The notes: a model not told the origin generated them from the letters alone. 9,373 nucleotides of DNA from Bacillota bacterium (GCA_023411175.1 JAEYPB010000072.1:1-9373); one strand, 5' to 3'; shown: positions 1 through 6,428, numbered from the stretch's first letter. Numbers and translations are program-made.

Positions 1-116
1 CGGTTTTTTGTGTCCAGGCCGGTCGCCAAGAGCCCGCTTTCGATCAGCTCGTTGAGCCACCTCATGCCGAGGATTTGATTCTGAAAGAAATCCCAGACGG
101 TTTTAAGAATCTGCAT
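1..116 (-). CDS. ArsP/DUF318-family permease, N-terminal fragment
   Basis: Start of a membrane permease that continues beyond the left edge; only 38 codons are visible. The reverse-strand translation begins MQILKTVWDFFQNQILGMRW and continues with a WLNELI...GLDT segment. This matches the N-terminus I know from predicted permeases of the ArsP_1/DUF318 family (WDFFQNxILGMxWLN...GLDT, followed by the first membrane helices), which in Firmicutes are often encoded next to an ArsR repressor. ArsP members export trivalent organoarsenicals; many homologues are uncharacterised. I chose the ATG at 116 because a GGAAAGCGGG stretch lies about 9 nt upstream; an in-frame ATG at 137 has no ribosome-binding site. 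The arsR stop lies 53 nt upstream, with no promoter seen between, so co-transcription is likely. The family call rests on recognition of a short segment; substrate is inference. Confidence 0.72.
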   Translation of the reverse strand, partial: MQILKTVWDFFQNQILGMRWLNELIESGLLATGLDTKN

Positions 117-169
117 TTTGTCATTCCCGCTTTCCATATTCGGTCAAAGGTGCGCCCTCGGTCATATCG

Positions 170-487
170 TTATCGAACGCAGCAGGCGTTGCTCACTTGC
201 GGGGCCGGTTTTTTCGCCGTGAGTTCTTTCAGAAGCGCCATCGCAAGGAGGCTGCCCTTCTCGCTGATGTGGTAGTGGGTCCATTTCCCATCCTGCCGCC
301 CTTCCACGACGCCCGACTCGCAAAGAACCTTCATGTGGTAGCTGAGCGAAGACTGGGGCATATCCATTTCCTCGATCAATACGCAGGTGCATTTTTCACC
401 GCCCTGCAGAAGTTCCAGGATGCGCAGCCGCCTCTCATCGCAAAAGGCCTTGAAGACCTTCGCGTTTTTCTCGTGAACAGTTTCCAT
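170..487 (-). CDS. arsR: ArsR/SmtB-family metalloregulatory repressor
   Basis: Dimeric winged-helix repressor of 105 residues, a normal length for ArsR/SmtB. It should bind its operator in the apo form and release it on binding arsenite, an organoarsenical or another thiophilic metal. The helix-turn-helix occupies about residues 19-60, with the recognition helix near 45-55 (QSSLSYHMKVL), followed by a wing (about 62-74, RQDGKWTHYHI). Metal ligands are plausible at C33 and C35, in the position of the E. coli ArsR C32/C34 motif (the third cysteine is absent), and at a C-terminal vicinal pair C102-C103; C16 and C56 are also present. I start at the ATG at 487 because GGAGAG lies about 9 nt upstream. 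The in-frame ATG at 502 lies inside the operator and has no ribosome-binding site, and longer starts would overlap the promoter. The permease gene lies downstream, its probable target. Family is sure; the inducer is inferred. Confidence 0.93.
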   Translation of the reverse strand: METVHEKNAKVFKAFCDERRLRILELLQGGEKCTCVLIEEMDMPQSSLSYHMKVLCESGVVEGRQDGKWTHYHISEKGSLLAMALLKELTAKKPAPQVSNACCVR

Positions 488-500
488 GAACGCACTCTCC

Positions 501-520
501 ATATCAAAAATTCTTGATAT
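501..520 (-). promoter_or_regulatory. Probable ArsR operator (perfect inverted repeat)
   Basis: A perfect 7-bp inverted repeat, ATATCAA-N6-TTGATAT, lies just downstream of the arsR -10 box and upstream of its ribosome-binding site, so a bound protein would block transcription start. ATCAA/TTGAT half-sites with about this spacing are typical of Firmicute ArsR operators. The assignment is from position and symmetry; binding is not shown. Confidence 0.82.
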
Positions 521-524
521 GAGC

Positions 525-553
525 ATTGTATGCTCCAAATCGAGAAAAGTCAA
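525..553 (-). promoter_or_regulatory. Sigma-A-type promoter of arsR-permease
   Basis: On the minus strand, TTGACT (548-553) is followed by exactly 17 nt and then TACAAT (525-530). Both boxes match the sigma-70/sigma-A consensus at 5 of 6 positions. Transcription would start near 518, within the inverted repeat at 501-520, giving a leader of about 30 nt before the arsR ATG. Confidence 0.85.
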
Positions 554-625
554 TATGAGATGAAGAGTTTACATTCGGGCGCTTTCCTCCCATCGATAAA
601 GCCGGAGGTTTTTTCGATACACGAA

Positions 626-657
626 GCACGGCGGCCGACATTTGTCGGCCGCCGTGC
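626..657 (-). terminator. Strong hairpin after cutC, terminator-like but without a U-tract
   Basis: A perfect 14-bp stem (arms 626-639 and 644-657) with a 4-nt loop starts 50 nt after the cutC stop. It is very GC-rich. No run of T follows on either strand, so it is not a textbook intrinsic terminator. It may end the four-gene operon with Rho or protect the 3' end of the mRNA. It also separates this operon from the arsR promoter further on. Apart from this hairpin I see nothing in the 554-707 gap. Confidence 0.5.
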
Positions 658-707
658 GTGGAACATCAAGGTTTCCGAAGGTCTTTCGAAGCGTTGCGAA
701 CGAGGGG

Positions 708-1451
708 TTATTCTCCGCAGCGGCTGCGCAGCTGGGCGATGTACCCGCGGTCGGTCACGTCGTAGCCATCCTCCGGCGGATACAGCGCGCCGCCGAAGTA
801 GATTTCCTGGTTGTTGCGGGTGGAGAGGTCCGTGCGGCGGGCAAACCTGGCCACGTGGATCTGGTTGCAGCCGGTTTCCGCGATGATCCGATCGATGTTT
901 TTGGCGTTCACGCCCGCGCCCGGGAGGATCTGAATTGCGCCCTGAGCGAATTCGACCATCTCGCGGATCACGTCGGTGCCGTAAAAGACATCGGGCGCCT
1001 GACCGCTGGTCAGCACCCGGGTGACGCCCAGGTGGATCAGCCGCTCGAGGGTTTTGCGCCAGTCGGGCGTCACGTCGATCGCCCGGTGGAACGCCGTTTC
1101 TTTCCCGCCAGCCAGCGCCACCAGCTGTTTGCACTTGTCCTCGTCCAGCGTGCCGTCGTCGTTCAGAAAGCCGAAGACCAGCCCATCGGAGCCGTAACCG
1201 AGCAGCGCTTCCGCGTCGGCCAACGCCGTTTCAAACTCCGCGTCGGTGTAGCAGAAGCCGCCCTGGCGGGGCCGGATCATGGTCATGATTGGGATCGGCA
1301 CGTTTCGCTTTGCCACGATCAGTTCTCCGACGGAGGGCGTCAGGCCGCCGTGGAACAAGCAGGAATTGAGTTCCACGCGGTTCGCGCCGCCCAAGTATGC
1401 TTGAATGACGTCGTCGGCGCTGCCGCAGCACACCTCGAGCAGGATGTTCAT
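708..1451 (-). CDS. cutC: CutC family protein
   Basis: TIM-barrel protein of the CutC family, 247 residues, the usual length, cytoplasmic. Family motifs appear in order: LLEVCCGS (4-11), NRVELNSCLFHGGLTPS (24-40), IRPRQGGFCY (59-68), GLVFGFL (90-96), the FHRAID segment (121-126), RVLTSG (145-150) and ILPGAGVN (175-182). The family was named for copper tolerance in E. coli; human CutC binds copper through cysteines, but the bacterial role is disputed and no reaction is established. C8, C9, C31 and C67 are candidate thiols here. A GGAGG lies 9 nt before the ATG. It is the last gene of a minus-strand operon, 24 nt after the thioredoxin lipoprotein gene, which itself carries many redox cysteines. 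Identity is secure; function is open. Confidence 0.95.
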   Translation of the reverse strand: MNILLEVCCGSADDVIQAYLGGANRVELNSCLFHGGLTPSVGELIVAKRNVPIPIMTMIRPRQGGFCYTDAEFETALADAEALLGYGSDGLVFGFLNDDGTLDEDKCKQLVALAGGKETAFHRAIDVTPDWRKTLERLIHLGVTRVLTSGQAPDVFYGTDVIREMVEFAQGAIQILPGAGVNAKNIDRIIAETGCNQIHVARFARRTDLSTRNNQEIYFGGALYPPEDGYDVTDRGYIAQLRSRCGE

Positions 1452-1475
1452 GTTTCTCTACCTCCGCAATTTGTG

Positions 1476-2864
1476 TTAAATCACCCACGCCAACGCGATC
1501 AGAAGCAGCATCGCGACGGCGGTCAGGAGCTTGATAAGTGCGATGTGGCGAGCCAGGGTCATGGACACCGCCCCCGCCGATCGCCCCATGAGGATCGCGC
1601 CGGCGATTGCCGCGGAAGGCGCGATAAAGCCCAGACAGTAGGCGAGGAGGTGCATGAGCCGCTCTGCGCCCGCCCACCCGGAAGAACCCACCAGGCGCGC
1701 CAGGTACAGTTGGCCCGCGCACAGAAATTCTCCCGCGGCCACCAGAAAACCCAGTGCGATGGAGGCGGGAATCAACAGCTTCTTTCCGGCCAGCGCGCGC
1801 ATCGCGCTGTGGAGCTTCCCGCGAAGCCCCGCCGGGAGCTGGTTTTTCATCCGGCCCAGGTCGCCCTTCCTCGCGTACCAGGCGTCCCGCAGCGTGAGAA
1901 GCGCCAAGATGGCCGTCATGGCGGTCAGAAGGATGCGCAGGGAGGGCGCGAGCCACGTCGGGTTTAGTGCCTGCAGGATGCCGAGGAGCAGCGAGCCGAT
2001 CGCAAGGCAGCAGGCCAGCTTGGCCAGGAGGAACGCGGCCACCGCGGGCCAGGCGTTCTCGCGGAGGCTCAGCACCAGAGAGAGGAACATCAGGAGCATT
2101 GACAGCGCGCAGCCGTTGAAGCCCGCGACGAGACCCGAAGCCAATGTGCCCAGAAGTCCTGCCGTTTTCGCCTCCGCATCGGCGGGCGCGACGGATACCT
2201 CGCCCACCGCCCATCCAAGCGACACCCACGCGGAGAGGGACTTTTCGATCTCCTCGATGCCCGTCAGCGCCCTGTCCGGCAGGAAAACCGCGGGCGTCAC
2301 CCGTCTGTCATCCGGCACGCCGTAGGTGTTGAAAAGCGCGTCCGCGATATCGGTGTGCTTTGTCACGTCGTAGCGGGTCACCCGGACCTCGGAGTCGAAG
2401 GAGAGGTCGCCACGCTTCACAGCGACCGTTCGGGGCAGCGCTTCCAGTTCGGCTTCCGCCCGGGCGCAGCTCTCGCAGGCGGGGGTGTACAGGTACACCA
2501 CCTGGCTTGCGGTGCCGCCGCCCCAGTTGAGCGCGTCCGGCGGCAACTTTTCGTTCAGCTCGTTCGCGCCGCGGTAGACTTTGCCATCCACCACAGCCAT
2601 GGGCAGCACTTCGCCCGGGAGGCCGTATTGGGCTATCGCCGCTTGAAGCGCGGCTCGCCCGGCGGCGGTCGCGGCGTTGTGGGCGCTGAATTCGCAGCCT
2701 TCCAGGCCGACGCCGGTCAGCGCCTTGAACTGGGCGGAGAAGTCCTCCGCGGGATCGCAGCTCTCGCAGTAGCTCAGAAAGTAGTAATCTACCTTATGCG
2801 CCTTGGCGCACGCGCCCAGCGCCAGAAGGAGCAGCGCCGCGATCAGCGCGAAAACCCGCTTCAC
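1476..2864 (-). CDS. Lipoprotein with two thioredoxin-like domains fused to a CcdA/DsbD-like membrane domain
   Basis: A 462-residue predicted thiol-disulfide relay. Residues 1-18 form a lipoprotein signal ending LGA|C19. A first thioredoxin-like domain (about 24-110) has C33-E-S-C36 and a likely cis-proline P88. A second (about 120-215) has C130-E-S-C133 and a likely cis-proline P191. From about 236 there are six predicted membrane segments (about 236-267, 272-297, 305-325, 363-391, 400-426, 438-462). The first holds GFNGCALSM (C252) and the fourth GEFLCAGQLY (C382), placed like the TM1 and TM4 cysteines of DsbD/CcdA (C163 and C285 in E. coli DsbD). The expected role is to carry electrons from the cytoplasm across the membrane to the two external CxxC domains. 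The start is GTG, with GGGAGG 7 nt upstream and a 4-nt GTGA overlap with the preceding gene, so translation is coupled. The partner substrate is unknown; domain assignments are by motif and hydropathy. Confidence 0.8.
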   Translation of the reverse strand: MKRVFALIAALLLLALGACAKAHKVDYYFLSYCESCDPAEDFSAQFKALTGVGLEGCEFSAHNAATAAGRAALQAAIAQYGLPGEVLPMAVVDGKVYRGANELNEKLPPDALNWGGGTASQVVYLYTPACESCARAEAELEALPRTVAVKRGDLSFDSEVRVTRYDVTKHTDIADALFNTYGVPDDRRVTPAVFLPDRALTGIEEIEKSLSAWVSLGWAVGEVSVAPADAEAKTAGLLGTLASGLVAGFNGCALSMLLMFLSLVLSLRENAWPAVAAFLLAKLACCLAIGSLLLGILQALNPTWLAPSLRILLTAMTAILALLTLRDAWYARKGDLGRMKNQLPAGLRGKLHSAMRALAGKKLLIPASIALGFLVAAGEFLCAGQLYLARLVGSSGWAGAERLMHLLAYCLGFIAPSAAIAGAILMGRSAGAVSMTLARHIALIKLLTAVAMLLLIALAWVI

Positions 2865-3166
2865 CGGTCTTCCTCCCGAAGCGAAAACCGCACCGCGCCG
2901 GGAAACCAGGCGGCCTTTTCCGCGCCCAGGCGCTCCACGCTCTCCTCTTCCGCACCCAGGTGGGCGTCGAGAATCTCCAGAAACGCGCGCTGGCAGACCG
3001 CCGCGCGGTGGATGTGGCAGGGCTCGGGATCGTTAAAATAGCGGATGCTGAGCCGGACGACCTCGCTGTCCGGTATCGGCCAGGCCGCAAGCGCGCCGCT
3101 AAAGGTTTCTTCGCCAGCCGCGCCGTACAGCGTGAGCATGGCCACCTTCTTCTTTCGTCCAAACAT
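2861..3166 (-). CDS. Hypothetical protein, 101 residues
   Basis: I do not recognise this protein. It is small and soluble, with no signal peptide or membrane segment. It begins with a basic GRKKK stretch (3-7); the middle (about 34-62) is likely alpha/beta and holds C50-H51-I-H53 and C58, which could bind a metal, but no known motif is matched. The tail is acidic and charged (AEEESVERLGAEK, then REEDR at the end). The ATG at 3166 lies 3 nt after the ROK gene stop, with AGGGT about 6 nt upstream inside that gene's end. The stop overlaps the GTG of the thioredoxin lipoprotein by 4 nt. This tight coupling on both sides argues that it is a real gene and works with its neighbours. An internal in-frame ATG (M10) is a possible alternative start. 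Confidence 0.72.
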   Translation of the reverse strand: MFGRKKKVAMLTLYGAAGEETFSGALAAWPIPDSEVVRLSIRYFNDPEPCHIHRAAVCQRAFLEILDAHLGAEEESVERLGAEKAAWFPGAVRFSLREEDR

Positions 3167-3169
3167 GCG

Positions 3170-4297
3170 CTAACCCTGCTCTCCCACAAGCATTCCCTGC
3201 ACCGCCTCCTGCATGGCGATGATCGCCACGCCGTAGGCGCAGGTTTCGTAGTAGTCATGGCCGGGGAACACGCGGTCGCTCAGGATGCCCTCCATCAGCG
3301 GCGCGAAATCGTGGATCGTCTCGCCGCCCAGAATGATCTGGTGGGGGTTTAAGAGGTTGTCGATCATGCTTAAGAGCAGCCGCATGTGGCGCTGGAAGTC
3401 GCTCACCAGCATTCGGGCCCAGCCGATCCGCTGGCGGTAGGCTTCGATGATGTCGCCGACGCCCGCAACGCCCGGCTCGGACAAAAGCGCCCGCTCCAAG
3501 AGATAGCGGTTCATCAGGTGGCGGTCCAGCGTGTCGCCGCCGCCCAGCGGGATATCCTCGATTTCTCCGGAGGCGTTGTCCTTGCCCCGGATCAGCCGCC
3601 CGTTGGCGGTGGAGGCGGCGCCGATGCCGGCGCGGCCGACGTAAAGATAGGAGGTGTCCTGCTCCTGCGGGATGCCAAAACGCATTTTTTCGCCGGTCAG
3701 ACAGCTTTTCACGTCGTTTTCAATCCGGACGGGGCAGCCGAATTCCGCGGCGAAGGCGTGGCCCAGATCCGCGTTCTGCCAGCCCAGCTGCGCCGAGCGG
3801 GTCACGATGCCGGTGTGGTAATCCACCGTACCCGACAGGCTGACGCCCAGCATGCGTACGCGCCGCCAGTCGGAGACGAGGCTCGTGGGCGCGCCTCGGT
3901 ACATCTCGCGGGCGTACCGGGCCAGCGCCTCGGGCGTCCGAGCGCCGGAGGGTACCGGTTGGGCGGAGGTATAATGCAGGCGGCTCTCAAAATCGATCAA
4001 ACAGAACTTCAGCACTTCGGTATCCAAATGAAACCCGGCGGCGTAGATGCCGTCAGGGCACTTCTCCAGCATGACCGCCTTGCGGCCCCGGCCGGTGGAG
4101 GACGCGATCGCGACCTCTCGCACCAAGCCCAGTGAGATCAGCGCGCCGACGATTCGGGTGATGCTGGTGGCGCTCATTTCGGAGATCTGCGCGAGCTCGG
4201 TCCTGGAAAGGGAATGGCACTCGTCGAGCAGGCTCAGAATGCGCTGGATGTTGTGGCGCTTGATGTATGCCTGGTCATAGGTCTTTCCGGCCGCCAT
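3170..4297 (-). CDS. ROK-family transcriptional repressor (NagC/XylR type)
   Basis: Regulator of 375 residues. A MarR-like helix-turn-helix spans about 17-62 (SRTELAQISEMSATSITRIV at 31-50), followed by a basic wing with TGRGRKA (68-74). The ROK sugar-kinase fold follows from about 86. The usual phosphate-binding DxGGT motif is replaced by FHLDTE, and the zinc CxCGxxGCxE motif is absent, replaced by a GGGDTL stretch. The END triad with D195, the GIGAAST...NG region and SGEI (E245) remain. It is thus probably a sugar- or sugar-phosphate-responsive repressor without kinase activity. I start at the ATG at 4297, with GGGAGG 9 nt upstream; the in-frame ATG at 4339 lies in the predicted promoter. 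The gene heads the thioredoxin/cutC operon and faces the divergent ABC importer, so it may control both. The ligand is unknown. Confidence 0.92.
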   Translation of the reverse strand: MAAGKTYDQAYIKRHNIQRILSLLDECHSLSRTELAQISEMSATSITRIVGALISLGLVREVAIASSTGRGRKAVMLEKCPDGIYAAGFHLDTEVLKFCLIDFESRLHYTSAQPVPSGARTPEALARYAREMYRGAPTSLVSDWRRVRMLGVSLSGTVDYHTGIVTRSAQLGWQNADLGHAFAAEFGCPVRIENDVKSCLTGEKMRFGIPQEQDTSYLYVGRAGIGAASTANGRLIRGKDNASGEIEDIPLGGGDTLDRHLMNRYLLERALLSEPGVAGVGDIIEAYRQRIGWARMLVSDFQRHMRLLLSMIDNLLNPHQIILGGETIHDFAPLMEGILSDRVFPGHDYYETCAYGVAIIAMQEAVQGMLVGEQG

Positions 4298-4329
4298 ACC
4301 CACCCGCCTCCCGGAAATCAGATGGGTTG

Positions 4330-4358
4330 AGTATATCACAGCCCCGCCCGAAAAACAA
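4330..4358 (-). promoter_or_regulatory. Predicted promoter of the ROK-cutC operon
   Basis: On the minus strand, TTGTTT (4353-4358) and TATACT (4330-4335) are separated by 17 nt. The -10 box is near consensus; the -35 matches at 3 of 6. Transcription would start near 4323, about 25 nt before the ROK ATG at 4297. This supports the shorter start of that gene. Confidence 0.6.
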
Positions 4359-4392
4359 GATAAATAATTTCATCATGTTATTAAAATGCCAA

Positions 4393-4491
4393 ACCGTATG
4401 CAAAAACGGCCGGGACAACGTTAATTTTTCTGTTATTTTCGCGGTTGGGTATTGCTTTTATTGTTAAGTGACTATAAAATAATCATACGGT
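4393..4491. repeat. Split 8-bp inverted repeat in the divergent promoter region, possible operator halves
   Basis: ACCGTATG (4393-4400) and CATACGGT (4484-4491) are exact reverse complements 83 nt apart. The second copy covers the expected transcription start of the importer operon; the first lies about 35 nt upstream of the ROK gene's -35 box. The stretch between is AT-rich and also holds TTATT/AATAA pairs (4433-4437, 4458-4462, 4478-4482). An 8-bp match in a region this size could occur by chance, so operator function is only a guess. Confidence 0.25.
4452..4480 (+). promoter_or_regulatory. Predicted promoter of the ABC importer operon
   Basis: TTGCTT (4452-4457) is followed by 17 nt and TAAAAT (4475-4480); an overlapping TATAAA lies at 4473-4478. 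The -10 matches at 5 of 6, the -35 at 3 of 6. The start would be near 4487, giving a leader of about 33 nt. The surrounding sequence is much more AT-rich than the flanking genes, as expected for a regulatory region. Confidence 0.55.
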
Positions 4492-4519
4492 GTTAAAAAA
4501 CCTCGACGGAGGGATGCGT

Positions 4520-5461
4520 ATGACCGGCGTGGGAAGTCTGGCGCGGGCGAGCGGATGGAAGGGGATTAAGCGCAAGCTCATCAAGAGCATGCCATACTAC
4601 CTTTTGATCCTGCTGCCGCTCGTCTTTATGCTGGTGTTTCGGTACTACCCAATGTTAGGCGCGCAGATCGCCTTCAAGGACTACAAGGTGCGGCTGGGCA
4701 TCTGGGCCAGCCCGTGGGCCGGCTTTAAGCACTTTCAAACGTTCTTCCAATCGCCAAACTCTTGGAACATCATCAAAAACACGCTGCTCATCAGCCTGTA
4801 CAGCCTCTTGGCCAGCTTCCCGATTCCGATTATCCTGGCGATCTGCCTGAACGAGAGCAATGCCAAATGGTTCAAAAAGAGCGTGCAGATGGTCACCTAC
4901 ATGCCCTACTTCATCTCCACCGTGGTTCTGGTGTCGATGATCCTTCAGTTTACGGACGTGTCCAGCGGCGTTGTGACACAGATATACCGCCTGTTCGGCG
5001 CGCAGGCGCCCAACATTATGGGTGATGGAGGAACCTTCCGCTCTCTGTACGTGTGGACGGGCGTGTGGCAGACGATGGGCTATTCCGCCATCGTCTACCT
5101 GGCGGCGCTTTCGGGCGTGCCGCTGGAGCTGTACGAGGCGGCGAGGGTGGACGGTGCGTCGAAACTTCGCAAGATTCTCTCCATCGACTTGCCCTACATC
5201 GCGCCCACGATCATCACGCTGTTCATCCTGAACGCGGGCAGCATCCTCTCGGTTGGATTTGAAAAGATCTACCTGATGCAGAACAACTTCAATACGCCCG
5301 TATCGGAGGTCATCTCCACCTACGTGTACAAGATTGGCATCCTGAACAGCAACTTCAGCTTCTCGACGGCGGTGGGGCTGTTCAATTCGGTGATAAACCT
5401 GGTGATGCTGCTTCTGGTCAACGCGCTCTCCCGGCGCGTCAGCGACGTAAGCGTGCTGTAA
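4520..5461 (+). CDS. Carbohydrate ABC importer permease, LplB type (COG4209-like)
   Basis: Inner-membrane channel subunit of a binding-protein-dependent sugar importer, 313 residues. A basic N-terminal tail (GWKGIKRKLIK, 12-22) precedes the first helix (about 25-45) and a FRYYPMLGAQIAFKDYK segment typical of LplB-type permeases. The cytoplasmic EAA loop that docks the ATPase is clear: YEAARVDGASKLRKILSIDL (EAA begins at E206). Further helices fill the rest of the protein. I start at the ATG at 4520 because GGAGGG (4508-4513) lies 6 nt upstream; the in-frame GTG at 4490 and ATG at 4514 have no properly spaced site. The second permease follows after 13 nt. No ATPase gene is in the operon, as is usual for this type, which shares an MsmK-like ATPase. 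The sugar is not predictable here. Confidence 0.93.
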   Translation: MTGVGSLARASGWKGIKRKLIKSMPYYLLILLPLVFMLVFRYYPMLGAQIAFKDYKVRLGIWASPWAGFKHFQTFFQSPNSWNIIKNTLLISLYSLLASFPIPIILAICLNESNAKWFKKSVQMVTYMPYFISTVVLVSMILQFTDVSSGVVTQIYRLFGAQAPNIMGDGGTFRSLYVWTGVWQTMGYSAIVYLAALSGVPLELYEAARVDGASKLRKILSIDLPYIAPTIITLFILNAGSILSVGFEKIYLMQNNFNTPVSEVISTYVYKIGILNSNFSFSTAVGLFNSVINLVMLLLVNALSRRVSDVSVL

Positions 5462-5474
5462 GGAGGCGTTTCCC

Positions 5475-6407
5475 ATGACAGAACAATTTAAACTCAAGAT
5501 TCCTGGGTCACACCGGAAGAACCGGATCCGCCAGCGCTGGAACGACACGCTCTTTGATGTCGTCGCCACCATCATTCTGACGGTCTCACTGCTGATCGTC
5601 GTCTATCCGCTCATTTACGTGGTCAGCGCTTCGCTGTCGTCCACAGACGCGGTCACGGCGGGCCGGGTGTGGTTTTTGCCGGTGGAGCCCACGATTATCG
5701 CCTATCAGGCGGTGTTCAAGTACGATTCGATCATGACCGGCTACCTGAACTCTTTCATTTATATGGCGCTTGGCACCGCGATCAACCTGATCCTGACCAC
5801 GCTGTGCGCGTTCTGCCTGTCCCGAAAGGACTTCTACGGCCGGGCGATACTCAGCGGCATGGTGCTGTTCACGATGCTGTTCAACGCGGGGTTGGTGCCC
5901 AACTACCTCTTGATCAAAAGCCTGAAGCTCTACGACACCCTCTGGGCTGTGATCCTGCCCAGCGCGATGAGCGCCTGGCACGTGATCCTGATGCGCACCT
6001 ATTTCTCTACCACAATCCCCGAGGAGTTGTACGAGGCCGCTGGCATCGACGGGTGTTCGGTATGGCGGCAGCTGACGAACATCCTCCTGCCGCTCTCGGG
6101 CCCCATCATGGCGGTCATTGGCCTTTACTGTGCGGTTGGCATCTGGAACAGCTACTTTGACGCGTTCCTCTACCTTTCGGACAAGAAGCTGTTTCCGCTT
6201 CAGGTGGTGCTTCGGAACATCCTGATCCTGAACCAGATGGACATGACCGTGACGGCGGACCTGCGCGACATGGCCACCCGCCGCGGCATGAGCTACCTTT
6301 TGAAATACGCGGTGATTGTAGTCTCCAGCCTGCCGTTATTGCTGATCTACCCGTTTGTGCAGAAGTACTTCGTCAAGGGCATCATGATCGGTTCCGTCAA
6401 GGGCTAG
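5475..6407 (+). CDS. Carbohydrate ABC importer permease, second subunit (COG0395/YtcP-like)
   Basis: Second channel subunit, 310 residues, partner of the upstream permease in a heterodimer. After a basic soluble tail, the first helix (about 28-52) leads to the VVYPLIYVVSASLSS motif common to this family. The EAA loop is YEAAGIDGCSVWRQLTNILL (E187 onward), and the protein ends in VKGIMIGSVKG, the typical C-terminus of YtcP/LplC-type permeases. The ribosome-binding site AGGAGG (5461-5466) overlaps the stop codon of the first permease and lies 8 nt before the ATG, so the two subunits are made together. No start ambiguity. The binding-protein gene follows after a structured 132-nt spacer. Confidence 0.94.
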   Translation: MTEQFKLKIPGSHRKNRIRQRWNDTLFDVVATIILTVSLLIVVYPLIYVVSASLSSTDAVTAGRVWFLPVEPTIIAYQAVFKYDSIMTGYLNSFIYMALGTAINLILTTLCAFCLSRKDFYGRAILSGMVLFTMLFNAGLVPNYLLIKSLKLYDTLWAVILPSAMSAWHVILMRTYFSTTIPEELYEAAGIDGCSVWRQLTNILLPLSGPIMAVIGLYCAVGIWNSYFDAFLYLSDKKLFPLQVVLRNILILNQMDMTVTADLRDMATRRGMSYLLKYAVIVVSSLPLLLIYPFVQKYFVKGIMIGSVKG

Positions 6408-6428
6408 AGAACAAAAGACCGGGAGGGA

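Noticed and set aside
488..553. N-terminal extension of ArsR by 22 residues
   Set aside because: The extension covers the predicted promoter and operator and lacks a ribosome-binding site; GGAGAG points to the ATG at 487.
587..614. Possible plus-strand terminator (CCTCC...GGAGG followed by six T)
   Set aside because: The stem is only 5 bp with a 12-nt loop, and there is no plus-strand gene upstream that it could serve.
642..1967. 441-codon open frame on the plus strand
   Set aside because: It lies antisense to cutC and the thioredoxin lipoprotein gene, spans the gap between two real genes, and shows only R/H/Q/A-rich shadow sequence.
4298..4339. N-terminal extension of the ROK protein by 14 residues
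   Set aside because: It would overlap the predicted -10 box; GGGAGG lies 9 nt before the ATG at 4297.
4655..5575. 306-codon open frame on the minus strand
   Set aside because: It is antisense to the first permease, which has a clear EAA motif; the frame shows no domain features.
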